Shown in pieces: positions 43,827 to 52,233 of a DNA stretch of 64,000 nt (the stretch's first letter is position 1; each line of letters begins with the position of its first letter). The position numbers and the translations under genes were made by a program. Source of the stretch: Paenibacillus sp. FSL R10-2734 (lineage in GTDB: Bacteria > Bacillota > Bacilli > Paenibacillales > Paenibacillaceae); the NCBI RefSeq assembly GCF_037963865.1, contig NZ_CP150170.1:4340001-4404000 (forward strand), read 5' to 3'. The notes beneath the pieces are model-generated. The model worked only from the letters and a program-made list of their open reading frames with translations, did not search any database and was not told the DNA's origin.

Positions 43827-46556
43827 TTGACTGAAGCTAACAAAACCGTTGTACATGTCATCTCTCACACTCACTGGGATAGGGAATGGTATATGCCCTA
43901 TGAAGCCCATCACGTTAAGCTTATCGAAACAATAGATTCCTTGATCGACACGTTTGAATCCGATCCAGATTTTAAGAGCTTCTATCTAGATGGACAAACC
44001 ATAGTAGTCGAAGATTATTTGCAGGTTTATCCTGAGAAGCGTGAAGTCATCAAGAGATTGTGTGATGAAGGCAAGCTCTCCCTCGGACCATGGTACATTC
44101 TTCAAGATGAATTCTTAACAAGCGGTGAAGCTAATGTTCGAAACCTGCAAATCGGCCATCGTGATGCAAGGACTTTCGGACCCATCTCTAAGATCGGCTA
44201 TTTCCCAGATTCCTTCGGTAATATGGGCCAAGCTGCGCAAATTCTTCAGCAAGCTGGAATCAGTACAGCAGTCTTCGGCAGAGGTGTAAAAGCCACTGGT
44301 TTCAACAATCGCGTGGAAGATGCTTCAGATCAAGAATCACCTTACTCCGAGCTAATCTGGCAATCTCCTGACGGCTCCAAAGTGCTTGGTATTCTCTTTG
44401 CGAATTGGTACAACAACGGCATGGAAATTCCTGTTGATCCTGACACAGCCAAAAGTTACTGGGACCATCGCCTTACACGTGCAAGACAATACGCTTCTAC
44501 CAGGCATTTACTGCTCATGAATGGTTGTGATCACCAGCCCATCCAAACCGATCTTTCTGAAGCATTACGTGTTGCGCGCGAATTATATCCAGACTGTGAG
44601 TTCATTCATTCTAACTATGATGATTATGTAAAAGCCGTTAAAGATGAGCTTCCCGATGATCTAACCCTAACTACTGGGGAGCTGCGTGGGCAACATACAG
44701 ATGGCTGGTACTCTCTAGTGAATACAGCTTCAGCGAGGGTATACATCAAGCAGCTCAATCAACAGAACCAGACATTGCTGGAAAAAATCGCTGAGCCACT
44801 AGCCGCACTCGCACACGGATTAGGCAAACCTTATCCGCACGGTCTGCTGCAATATGCCTGGAAGACGCTTATGCAGAACCATCCGCATGACAGCATTTGC
44901 GGCTGCAGCGTAGATGAAGTCTACCATGAGATGAAGACTCGCTTTGCAAAAAGCATGGAGGTTGGCTCAGCCCTCGTCGCTGGCAGTGCCAGATTCATCA
45001 GTGATAAGGTCGATACCTCTATCTTCGCATCATTTGGAGAACATACCACTCCGTTCGTGGTTTATAATACTAGCGGTTATACTAGCAGCAGCGTAGTGAC
45101 TTTGGATATAGAGTGGTCTCACCGTTTCTTCAATCAAAATGAAGACCCAGGTTCCGTGTTTAAACAAGTCTCTGACAGAACACATGGCGAGGGCTACCTG
45201 GTCAATTCCCAAGGAGACCGAATAGACTGCACTGCTGAAGATCTAGGAGTACGCTTTGGTTACGAGCTGCCAAACGATAAATTTAGACAGCCTTATATGG
45301 CGCGTGCATTACGACTGACTTTTGAGGCGAAATTGCTTCCTGCCCTAGGACTGGAAACTTTTGCTTGGATTCCCACAAAGGACTCAGGGATATCGAAGAT
45401 CTCAACTGACACACTGATCACCGATGACTTCACCATGGAGAATGAATATCTTCGAGTCATTGTGGCACAAGATGGAAGCTTTTCTATGTTCGACAAAACC
45501 AACGATGTGCTGTACAGCGGTCTTGGTGTATATGAGGATGTCGGTGACATCGGTAATGAATATATCTTCAAACAACCCGAAGGTGATGTAGCCTTAACTA
45601 CGCGTGGTGTACCTGCTGAGATTCGCCTAACGGAGAATGCCCCTTACCGTGCTGCTTTCGAAATCAGACACACGCTAGCTGTTCCGGCCTCAGCCGATGA
45701 ACAGTTACAGCAAGAAGTAGAAACTATGGTAGAGTTCCGGCAGCGGAAGTCGGTCCGGTCACAGCAGCTTGTCCCTCTGAATATTGTGACCCGTATCAGT
45801 CTTGATCGCGAAGGCCGTTCCTTGCAAGTGCATACTCGTATCGACAACACAGCCAAGGATCACCGCCTCCGTGTTTTGCTGCCCTCTGGCGTTAAGACGG
45901 GGGTCCATTATGCAGATTCTGTCTTTGAAGTCGCTGAGCGTCAGACTGTACCTGCACCTGAATGGGAGAACCTAAGCAACTGTCAGCATATGCAGTCGTT
46001 CGTGGATGTACATGCCGATGGTCGCGGTTTGACCGCAGCCGGTAAAGGCTTGAATGAGTACGAGGTGTTGCAGGATGATGAAGGTACCATTGCCTTAACA
46101 CTTCTTCGTTCCATAGGGGAACTTGGTGACTGGGGTGTCTTCCATACCCCTGATGCTCAGTGTCTTGGCGAAAATGAAGCAGAGTGGAGTCTTATCCCAC
46201 ATCGCGGTGGTGACAACCGTTTTACTGCCTACCGTGAAGCCTATCGTTTTGCTATTCCGGTCACCACTTCTCAGACCGGTATTCATGAAGGAAAACTTCC
46301 CCCTGTACACAGTTTTCTGGTATGGGATGGCAACGAAATTGCTTTTTCCAACTTGAAAATCAATGAAGATAATGGCGATCTGATGGCACGCTGGTACAAT
46401 CTCGGATGCACTCCTTCTAATCTAAGTATTTATACCAGAGAAAAATTCGCACTATACAACAGTAATATTATGGAAGAAAAAACCTCTGAGGTTCAGACAC
46501 AACCTATTCCTGTTAGTAAGGCCGGGATTGTAACTGTAGGATTCACAGCAAAATAA
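43827..46556 (+). CDS. Glycoside hydrolase family 38 alpha-mannosidase
   Basis: A 909-aa cytoplasmic enzyme that releases alpha-linked mannose. The N-terminal catalytic domain has the zinc motif HTHWD at 14-18 and the nucleophile D128 in GYFPDSFGN; a further zinc/active-site block is HDSICGCSVDEVY near 355-367. The rest is the GH38 C-terminal beta domains, the size being typical of MngB-like bacterial members, some of which cleave mannosylglycerate. The start is TTG with AAAGAGGA upstream. It is divergent from the kinase gene and convergent with the response regulator gene. Confidence 0.92.
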   Translation: MTEANKTVVHVISHTHWDREWYMPYEAHHVKLIETIDSLIDTFESDPDFKSFYLDGQTIVVEDYLQVYPEKREVIKRLCDEGKLSLGPWYILQDEFLTSGEANVRNLQIGHRDARTFGPISKIGYFPDSFGNMGQAAQILQQAGISTAVFGRGVKATGFNNRVEDASDQESPYSELIWQSPDGSKVLGILFANWYNNGMEIPVDPDTAKSYWDHRLTRARQYASTRHLLLMNGCDHQPIQTDLSEALRVARELYPDCEFIHSNYDDYVKAVKDELPDDLTLTTGELRGQHTDGWYSLVNTASARVYIKQLNQQNQTLLEKIAEPLAALAHGLGKPYPHGLLQYAWKTLMQNHPHDSICGCSVDEVYHEMKTRFAKSMEVGSALVAGSARFISDKVDTSIFASFGEHTTPFVVYNTSGYTSSSVVTLDIEWSHRFFNQNEDPGSVFKQVSDRTHGEGYLVNSQGDRIDCTAEDLGVRFGYELPNDKFRQPYMARALRLTFEAKLLPALGLETFAWIPTKDSGISKISTDTLITDDFTMENEYLRVIVAQDGSFSMFDKTNDVLYSGLGVYEDVGDIGNEYIFKQPEGDVALTTRGVPAEIRLTENAPYRAAFEIRHTLAVPASADEQLQQEVETMVEFRQRKSVRSQQLVPLNIVTRISLDREGRSLQVHTRIDNTAKDHRLRVLLPSGVKTGVHYADSVFEVAERQTVPAPEWENLSNCQHMQSFVDVHADGRGLTAAGKGLNEYEVLQDDEGTIALTLLRSIGELGDWGVFHTPDAQCLGENEAEWSLIPHRGGDNRFTAYREAYRFAIPVTTSQTGIHEGKLPPVHSFLVWDGNEIAFSNLKINEDNGDLMARWYNLGCTPSNLSIYTREKFALYNSNIMEEKTSEVQTQPIPVSKAGIVTVGFTAK

Positions 46557-46570
46557 ATATTTGCAAATAT

Positions 46571-46607
46571 CCAGGCTACCAGGTTCTTCCGAATCTGAGC
46601 AGCCTGG
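46571..46607. terminator. Shared terminator of mannosidase and response regulator
   Basis: CCAGGCT...AGCCTGG hairpin with more pairs inside, placed between two convergent stops. Confidence 0.68.
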
Positions 46608-46613
46608 AATTCT

Positions 46614-48242
46614 TTATTCTTCAGCAATACCAAGCTGTCTTCTGAAATCCTTAGGGGTACAGCCTACCTGTTTCTTGAATAGCTTTGAGAAATGAACCGG
46701 GTCTTTGTAGCCGACCTGATAGGATATTTGATAGATTTTAAACTGCACATCATACAGCATTTCTTTGGCCTTTTTAATGCGGATCTCAGTTAAATATTCG
46801 AGAAAGGTCATATGCAGCTCTTTCTTAAATAGCTTACTAAGCCATACCGGAGTTACATGAACAGCTGAAGCTACAATTTGCAGTGTTAGACTTTCAGCAT
46901 AATCACGGTGCAGGATCTTCTCAGCTTCACTAACGATTTGGCTTGGAGTATGCGAAAGCTTACGGAAGTCGGCAGCAATCTCATGCAGAAACACCTCGGT
47001 TTGTTCAAGTAGTGCCTGCAGGGTATCATACTGCTCCAATAGCTCCCACACAGCAATCGGATTATTTTTCCAACTTTTAAGAACCGTTCCCTCCGCGCCT
47101 CGCCGGAATACTTCGAACAGCCATTCAAAAATTTTCTGCTGGATATCCCTCAGTTGTGTCAGCTGCCAAGATTGTATCATCTCGATAAAACGATCCATCG
47201 CTCTGGATATCTCTTCATCCGAACCATATCGGACTAAATCGAGCATTTCTTCTGGGTTTTGAAGCGACAAATTATCACTCTCACCGTCGTAAAACAGTCC
47301 TTGCTCAGTGAATATTCTGTTGCCGCCATATACCGCTTTCTGTTCCATTACACTCAATGCTTCAGTGTACAAATGGTGCAGATTTCTCGTATTGCCCGGT
47401 TTAGTCAGCATCCCAGCACTAGCTGTAATTTTAACGAAATCATTGATTCTTTGAATGAACAGCTGTGCCATAACCTGCGCGATATCCGTCTGCTCTTGCG
47501 AAAGGCTTCCTAACACGATAATCCAGCGGTTAAAACGATCCTTATAGAGGGCTGACGGATGAGCATATTCTTCTTCAAGCGTCTGATGTAACACATTACC
47601 GATCCCGAATAGAATCAGTTCCTTTTCTTGCGGATTCTTATTCTCTATCGCCTTTAGATTATCTGCCTCAACGACAATTAACATCATGGGCTCCTTCAAC
47701 ATCCATTCAAGCTCCAATGTTTGAAGACGGTGATATCTGCGCATTTCAAGATTGGGGTCATAGATCTGCTCGATCATTTCCTTCAGCAATTCCTCACGCA
47801 TCTTGGAAATAGCGAAGACCGCCTGATTCTTCAGCATCTGCCGGTTGCGTTGATCCATCTTCTTTTTATTAATGTTCTCTATCGATTTATCGACCATTTT
47901 ACCTAGTTCATCCAGATTGATTGGTTTCAAAATATAATCGCATACCCCTATTTTCATCGCCTGCTTGACCAGTTCAAAATCATCATAACCACTTACAATA
48001 ATCTTCTCAGGCTTATAGTCCTCTTCGGTATTTAATGCGCTAAGGAATTCCAGACCAGACATGCGGTTCATCTTGATATCTGTAATAATCAGAGCGGGCC
48101 TGGACTCAAGTGCCGTGTGCAAGGCCACATCACCGTCATCCGCGACAAGAACCTCTGTAATATTGTAATCCTCCCAATGAAAGCGATTCCGTAAACCTTC
48201 ACGAATCTCATATTCATCATCCACTATAAGTACACTAAGCAT
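46614..48242 (-). CDS. YesN-type response regulator with AraC output domain
   Basis: A 542-aa regulator. The receiver domain begins MLSVLIVDDEYEIREGL with the phospho-acceptor aspartate in PALIITDIKM (about residue 55) and lysine in YILKPI; a long middle region follows, and two AraC helix-turn-helix motifs end the protein (about 440-540, TFLEYLTEIRIKKAKEML and IYQISYQVGYKDPVHFSKLF). GGAGGGAG lies 6 bases before the ATG at 48242. It should activate the importer operon and/or the mannosidase after phosphorylation by the YesM kinase. Confidence 0.92.
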   Translation of the reverse strand: MLSVLIVDDEYEIREGLRNRFHWEDYNITEVLVADDGDVALHTALESRPALIITDIKMNRMSGLEFLSALNTEEDYKPEKIIVSGYDDFELVKQAMKIGVCDYILKPINLDELGKMVDKSIENINKKKMDQRNRQMLKNQAVFAISKMREELLKEMIEQIYDPNLEMRRYHRLQTLELEWMLKEPMMLIVVEADNLKAIENKNPQEKELILFGIGNVLHQTLEEEYAHPSALYKDRFNRWIIVLGSLSQEQTDIAQVMAQLFIQRINDFVKITASAGMLTKPGNTRNLHHLYTEALSVMEQKAVYGGNRIFTEQGLFYDGESDNLSLQNPEEMLDLVRYGSDEEISRAMDRFIEMIQSWQLTQLRDIQQKIFEWLFEVFRRGAEGTVLKSWKNNPIAVWELLEQYDTLQALLEQTEVFLHEIAADFRKLSHTPSQIVSEAEKILHRDYAESLTLQIVASAVHVTPVWLSKLFKKELHMTFLEYLTEIRIKKAKEMLYDVQFKIYQISYQVGYKDPVHFSKLFKKQVGCTPKDFRRQLGIAEE

Positions 48243-48502
48243 CTGGTCTCCCTCCTGATCCACAAGAAATTACATCTGTTTCTATGCAATATTATGCTTT
48301 AGTTTCATAGTACTCGACACCGGTTAGGATTGCACGGAGGTAATCCATAACTTTTATGGGTGAATATTAATTTGCGCTTTAAAATACACAGCGAAAGTAA
48401 AAAAATCGCCTGACGGCATCCTTGAAGATAGAGTTATAAGCTGAGTACATCCGTAATTCCATACTCGTATCCATATACACCTTCGTAGTGAGGTTCCGCT
48501 TA
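48243..48502. other. Gap upstream of the response regulator
   Basis: Holds the upstream region of the regulator gene. A leftward open stretch near 48380-48490 (MDTSMELRMYSAYNSIFKDA type reading) has no start, no ribosome site and no recognised homologue; it is not called as a gene. Confidence 0.4.
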
Positions 48503-48686
48503 AGGACCGTATGGCCTTTATTTCGATGAAATGAGCACATATATTAGGGACGGACCGTATTGCACTTATTCCCTAATATCAAGCCCATTCCCGGGTGATT
48601 TGGGGCGAATAACGGCGCTGGCTCGTTTCGTTCCGGCGGCACATTGTATTCGGTTTTTCGCATACATATCAAAGAGGTGTGCTCCC
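48503..48686. repeat. Dispersed intergenic repeat, copy 3 (degenerate)
   Basis: Direct modules at 48503 (AGGACCGTATGGCCTTTATT) and 48551 (CGGACCGTATTGCACTTATT), 48 bp apart. The inverted half is recognisable as GCGAATAACGGCGCTGG... ending TTCCG at 48635, with an apparent 8-base insertion compared with copy 1, then a weak last module ending near 48686. ATATTAGGGA/TCCCTAATAT at 48541-48550 and 48570-48579 adds a local stem. Confidence 0.55.
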
Positions 48687-48756
48687 CAGGGCCACCAGTT
48701 GAATATATGCTTATCCCTTGAATTCGTTTCACAATTCTCCGCAGTCTCGAAATTTA

Positions 48757-48785
48757 ATAAAAAAAGCCGACAGATTAATCTGTCG
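48757..48785 (-). terminator. Terminator of the ABC-F gene
   Basis: Palindrome CGACAGATT/AATCTGTCG preceded by an A-run (48757-48764), a U-run on the minus strand. Confidence 0.8.
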
Positions 48786-48810
48786 ACCTCTCGTGCATTT
48801 CCTATTAACA

Positions 48811-50289
48811 TTAAAGTTCAACGATCTTCGTAGCAACATTGTTGCAAAATTCCCGATCATGCTCTACGAAAACAAGCGTTGGCGTGTATTCAAGCAACAG
48901 TTCTTCAATTTGCATGCGTGAAATAACATCAATAAAATTAAGCGGTTCATCCCACACATACAAATGAGCTTTCTCGCTTAGACTTTTGGCAATTAGCACT
49001 TTCTTCTTTTGGCCGCCGCTATACCTAGATATATCTTTCTCAAATTGGACTCTAGAAAAATCAAGTTTTCTTAAAATAGATTTAAACAGACTTTCATCAA
49101 TCTCATTATCTCTAGCGTAGTCTGATAAATTGCCCTGTAAATCTGAAGTATCTTGCGATACGTAGGAAATGATAAGCTGGCTATCCTTTGTGAGAGTGCC
49201 TTTATAATCTATATCCTCACCACAGATCAGTTTTATGATACTCGATTTTCCAGAGCCGTTCTTACCCGAAAGCGCAATTCGCTCTCCCTGCTCAATTGAA
49301 AAACTTAAATCTGAACAAACCCTTTTCTCGCCATAAAAGATCGATATATTATCCAATTCCACTAGATGTTGCTTATGATAATTCAGCTGCGTAATCTCTA
49401 GATTCTCAGAATTTTCGATATTTTTAAGAAGCTTTGACTTTTCGTTGATGGCAGAATTTTGTCTTTGCTCAATGGCTTTAGAACGTTTCATCATTTTTGC
49501 AGCTTTGTGGCCAATATAGCCCTTATCTACTTTAGATCCGGAGTTTCTTGTTCCGTTTTTTGTTTTTTCCACTTCGTGAGACCAGCTGCCTGTCCGTTTA
49601 GAAGAAGCAGATAAGCGTTTAATGTCTCTTCTAAGTTTCTCATCCTCTGCTAGCTCAAAGTTATCTTGTCTTGTTTTATTCTCCCACCAGCTGGAAAAAT
49701 TACCTTTTTGAATCTCTATATTGGTTTTATTGATGGACAAAATATGGTCTACACAATTATCAAGAAAGGATCTGTCGTGCGATACCAGAATATATCCACT
49801 TTTCGTATTGAGATAATCACTGACCAGCTTTCTTGCTGTCATATCCAAATGATTCGTGGGCTCATCGATCAACAGGAAACTATTTTCCTTAATGAATAGT
49901 GTAGCTAACAGCACTTTCGTCTGCTCTCCGTTAGACAATGAATCAAAGGGCCGATATAACACATCTTCAGAAACCTTTAACAATGAAAGCTCACGCATTA
50001 ATTTCCAATGAATGTAATCCGGAAAAATCTCGCTGATCACATCAATGGTATTAAGCTCTTTGTTATCCACCTGGAAAGGGAAATATTCAAAGCTGACATG
50101 AGCAGAAATATTTCCGCTATATTCATATTTTCCAAGCAATAAGCTCAGAAATGTGGTCTTCCCTCTACCGTTTCTACCGGTAAATCCTAATTTCCAATCG
50201 GTATCGATTTGAAAGTTTACATTCTCAAAGATGTTATCGTAACTGCCTTCATAGGCAAAGGTTAGATTTGTAACATTTATTAATGACAT
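48811..50289 (-). CDS. ABC-F ribosomal protection protein (Lsa/Vga/Msr-like)
   Basis: A 492-aa soluble protein with two ATPase domains and no membrane segment. Domain 1 has Walker A GRNGRGKTT (about 38), signature LSNGEQTK and Walker B LLIDEPTNHLD; domain 2 has GKNGSGKSS, YSGGQKKK and VWDEPLNFIDV. The lysine- and arginine-rich linker of about 80 residues between them is the antibiotic-resistance domain that reaches the peptidyl-transferase centre. These features and the WDEPLNF motif fit the Lsa/Vga group that displaces lincosamides, streptogramin A and pleuromutilins. The start at 50289 follows GGAGG; upstream codons lie inside an attenuator, which shows the gene is drug-inducible. Confidence 0.88.
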   Translation of the reverse strand: MSLINVTNLTFAYEGSYDNIFENVNFQIDTDWKLGFTGRNGRGKTTFLSLLLGKYEYSGNISAHVSFEYFPFQVDNKELNTIDVISEIFPDYIHWKLMRELSLLKVSEDVLYRPFDSLSNGEQTKVLLATLFIKENSFLLIDEPTNHLDMTARKLVSDYLNTKSGYILVSHDRSFLDNCVDHILSINKTNIEIQKGNFSSWWENKTRQDNFELAEDEKLRRDIKRLSASSKRTGSWSHEVEKTKNGTRNSGSKVDKGYIGHKAAKMMKRSKAIEQRQNSAINEKSKLLKNIENSENLEITQLNYHKQHLVELDNISIFYGEKRVCSDLSFSIEQGERIALSGKNGSGKSSIIKLICGEDIDYKGTLTKDSQLIISYVSQDTSDLQGNLSDYARDNEIDESLFKSILRKLDFSRVQFEKDISRYSGGQKKKVLIAKSLSEKAHLYVWDEPLNFIDVISRMQIEELLLEYTPTLVFVEHDREFCNNVATKIVEL

Positions 50290-50308
50290 ATAGTTATCCT
50301 CCTGTATG

Positions 50309-50345
50309 AAAAAAATAAAAGCCACAAGAAAGTTACCTTCTTGTG
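50309..50345 (-). terminator. Leader attenuator terminator of the ABC-F gene
   Basis: On the minus strand, stem CACAAGAA / TTCTTGTG (50338-50345 and 50323-50330) with a short loop is followed by a U-rich run and then the ABC-F ribosome site. CAAGAAAGTTAC at 50325-50336 is exactly complementary to GTAACTTTCTTG at 50419-50430, so the transcript can form either the terminator or an antiterminator. Confidence 0.8.
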
Positions 50346-50366
50346 ACTCAAATAAATACAGCAAAT

Positions 50367-50483
50367 CTAGCCCCAAATGGAGTTAGATAAGGATATATTG
50401 TTCGAGTGAAAAGAAGTAGTAACTTTCTTGCATACAAAAAATAAAACAAACGAAATAAACCGTTCTATTGTTTTATTTATCAT
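50367..50483 (-). CDS. Leader peptide of the ABC-F attenuator, 38 aa
   Basis: Frame MINKTIERFISFVLFFVCKK then VTTSFHSN to IWG-stop spans the upstream half of the antiterminator and ends before the terminator. No Shine-Dalgarno is visible and the ATG is only about 8 bases after the -10 box, so translation may start at or next to the transcript 5' end. A nested ATG at 50434 gives a 16-aa alternative (MQESYYFFSLEQYILI). Ribosome stalling by a drug here would release the terminator. Confidence 0.55.
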   Translation of the reverse strand: MINKTIERFISFVLFFVCKKVTTSFHSNNISLSNSIWG

Positions 50484-50491
50484 GGGTCGCA

Positions 50492-50519
50492 AGAATAATT
50501 ACTACACTATACTTTTCAA
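50492..50519 (-). promoter_or_regulatory. Promoter of the ABC-F leader
   Basis: TTGAAA (50514-50519), 16-bp spacer, TATTCT (50492-50497) on the minus strand. Confidence 0.6.
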
Positions 50520-50580
50520 CTCCGATCATTAATTTGTATTCATGTTATCATGACTAATTGTTTTTTTCAACTTCGGATCC

Positions 50581-51078
50581 TTAAATCGTTAATTCATCTG
50601 CCGAGGGGCCATAAAGGCCAGGCACCGGTATGTTTAGAAGCCGAAAGTATACTCCAAGCTGTGCCCGATGGTGAATCATGTGATTTAATCCGATGGTACG
50701 AAGCGCGACTGCCCGTGACTGACGATGGATAACCTCTTCACCATTACGCAATGTCCACTCCGCACGAAGCGTCTCCACATTGCTTTCAGAAATTAATTGT
50801 TCAATCTTGCGGGCACTCATGTCGAACTCTTGCAGAACCGCTGCGGGACTCTCCAGTGCATCTCGTCGATATGGCACAGAAGCCAAATCAAACTCCGAGT
50901 GAAGAAGAATTGCTGATTGCCAGTTTAGCAGATTGACGAGGTGTGTGGACAGCCCGCCAAGAGTCATGGACTTTTCATGTGGTTTCCATGTCATATGCTC
51001 TTGTGGCAGCTTCTCCAGCATACGACGTGTACCAGCCAACTCCTGCAAAACATCCCCGATTATCAGATCTTTATCCAT
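50581..51078 (-). CDS. DinB family protein
   Basis: A 165-aa four-helix protein of the DinB/YfiT superfamily. The metal-binding histidines are visible in STHLVNLLNW (about residue 46) and LNHMIHHRAQLGVYFRLL (about 132-148), the latter being the hallmark HHRAQLG. Many members are thiol-dependent transferases (bacillithiol partners); this one's reaction is unknown. GAGGAG lies upstream of the ATG. Confidence 0.85.
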   Translation of the reverse strand: MDKDLIIGDVLQELAGTRRMLEKLPQEHMTWKPHEKSMTLGGLSTHLVNLLNWQSAILLHSEFDLASVPYRRDALESPAAVLQEFDMSARKIEQLISESNVETLRAEWTLRNGEEVIHRQSRAVALRTIGLNHMIHHRAQLGVYFRLLNIPVPGLYGPSADELTI

Positions 51079-51183
51079 TCCTCTATCTCCTCTCTTTTAT
51101 CCTATTAGATCTAGGTTTCAAAGCCGCAGGGTTTAAGTCCGATTCCTCAACAGATCGTGTCACTTCCAAACTCACCAATGGTT

Positions 51184-51360
51184 CGGACTGAGAAGACCTT
51201 ATTTCGGTTATTTCTGGCTTTTCTCCATTCTATCGGACTCAGATGCAGTTATTCCCATTAAAACACTCCGATTCTGCATCATTTCAAGGTAATAAGAGCT
51301 ATGCAGTCCAATAAGTCCACAAAATGATCCGAAAACCTAAAATAGCTTCAATAGAGTCCG
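51184..51360. repeat. Dispersed intergenic repeat, copy 2
   Basis: Four modules with the same geometry as copy 1: direct at 51184 (CGGACTGAGAAGACCTTATT) and 51234 (CGGACTCAGATGCAGTTATT), inverted, on the minus strand, from 51310 (TGGACTGCATAGCTCTTATT) and 51360 (CGGACTCTATTGAAGCTATT). It fills most of the gap between the DinB and CueP genes; no other feature was seen there. Confidence 0.7.
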
Positions 51361-51422
51361 CTACAGGAAATTAGGAGGAAGAAGCGATTTGATCATAAAA
51401 GCGACTTTACTATCTCTGGTGC

Positions 51423-51974
51423 TTAGATACTCTCTACTAATTGCATGGTCGTAACACATGTATTATCAGTCTTAAAAGTGGAAAGCTCTGCTTTCGCTTT
51501 TATTCCATCCTGCTCAATGGTTACGCTATATTCCTTATCGCGGGGTAACCAAAGATCAATAAACCCGTTAGATTGGGACTTCATGGTTTCATCCACAATC
51601 ACTGTTCCTTCAGTGTCTTTGATATACACCTTAAATTCTTGTTCCGTTAATTCCCCTTGGCATCCAGTCAAGCTGTGGGTTGCACAGGGGTGGGTATTCT
51701 TAACATATGGAGCAATGGAAACAAAAAACTCGTCTTTGGGTAAGTCATAGGTTGTCGATTTATTGCTGCTATCAGTCACAATGAGCTGCTCTGAAGTGAT
51801 GAAAGCAGACAGGTCTTTCATGCCGCTTGAACTATATTCCTGCACTAATTGCTTAACATTAGATGTATCGCTTGCTGTAGGCGTTTCTTTATCGTTCCCC
51901 CCCACTAACAAAAATGCCCCTAATGCAACAACAACAACAACTGCTCCAGAAGTCATCAAGATTTTTTTCCTCAT
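51423..51974 (-). CDS. cueP: CueP-like metal-binding protein, membrane-anchored
   Basis: A 183-aa exported protein: an N-terminal hydrophobic helix (about 8-26) without a lipobox cysteine acts as signal or anchor, followed by the CueP domain. Its conserved part is visible: TTYDLPKDEFFVSIAPY, then NTHPCATHSLTGCQGEL with two cysteines and two histidines, and a last cysteine in DNTCVTT. CueP binds copper in the periplasm of Salmonella; Gram-positive relatives would hold copper at the outer membrane face. No copper regulator or pump is nearby. Confidence 0.82.
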   Translation of the reverse strand: MRKKILMTSGAVVVVVALGAFLLVGGNDKETPTASDTSNVKQLVQEYSSSGMKDLSAFITSEQLIVTDSSNKSTTYDLPKDEFFVSIAPYVKNTHPCATHSLTGCQGELTEQEFKVYIKDTEGTVIVDETMKSQSNGFIDLWLPRDKEYSVTIEQDGIKAKAELSTFKTDNTCVTTMQLVESI

Positions 51975-52174
51975 TGATATTCATCCCCTTCTCTTTGTCT
52001 GCTGCCCCCAGGTCTTTCATATCGCAACTTCGACTCAATCACTCTCATTACACCAACAGTTCACATATGTTTTCTATTATATCATTATTATTACATTAAC
52101 ATGAGATCGATAAGTAGCCTCGTCAAAATAATGAATATTCACGAAATCTTTATCATTAAAAGTTGACCGCGCAA

Positions 52175-52216
52175 TAAAAAAAGGCTCCTCCTGGTTATTC
52201 ACCGAGAAGAAGCCTT
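52175..52216 (-). terminator. Terminator of the QorB-like gene
   Basis: AAGGCT...AGCCTT hairpin with inner pairing (CCTCCTGG / CCGAGAAG region), A-run on the left giving a U-run on the minus strand. Confidence 0.72.
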
Positions 52217-52233
52217 GAATCCTTTTATATTGT

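Noticed and set aside
43827..46556. Several 60-90 codon frames on the minus strand within the mannosidase
   Set aside because: They are shadows of a high-quality plus-strand gene with full GH38 motifs and have no ribosome sites.
48380..48490. Leftward open stretch reading like MELRMYSAYNSIFKDAVRRF
   Set aside because: No ribosome site, no complete frame and no family I recognise; kept only as a note in the gap entry.
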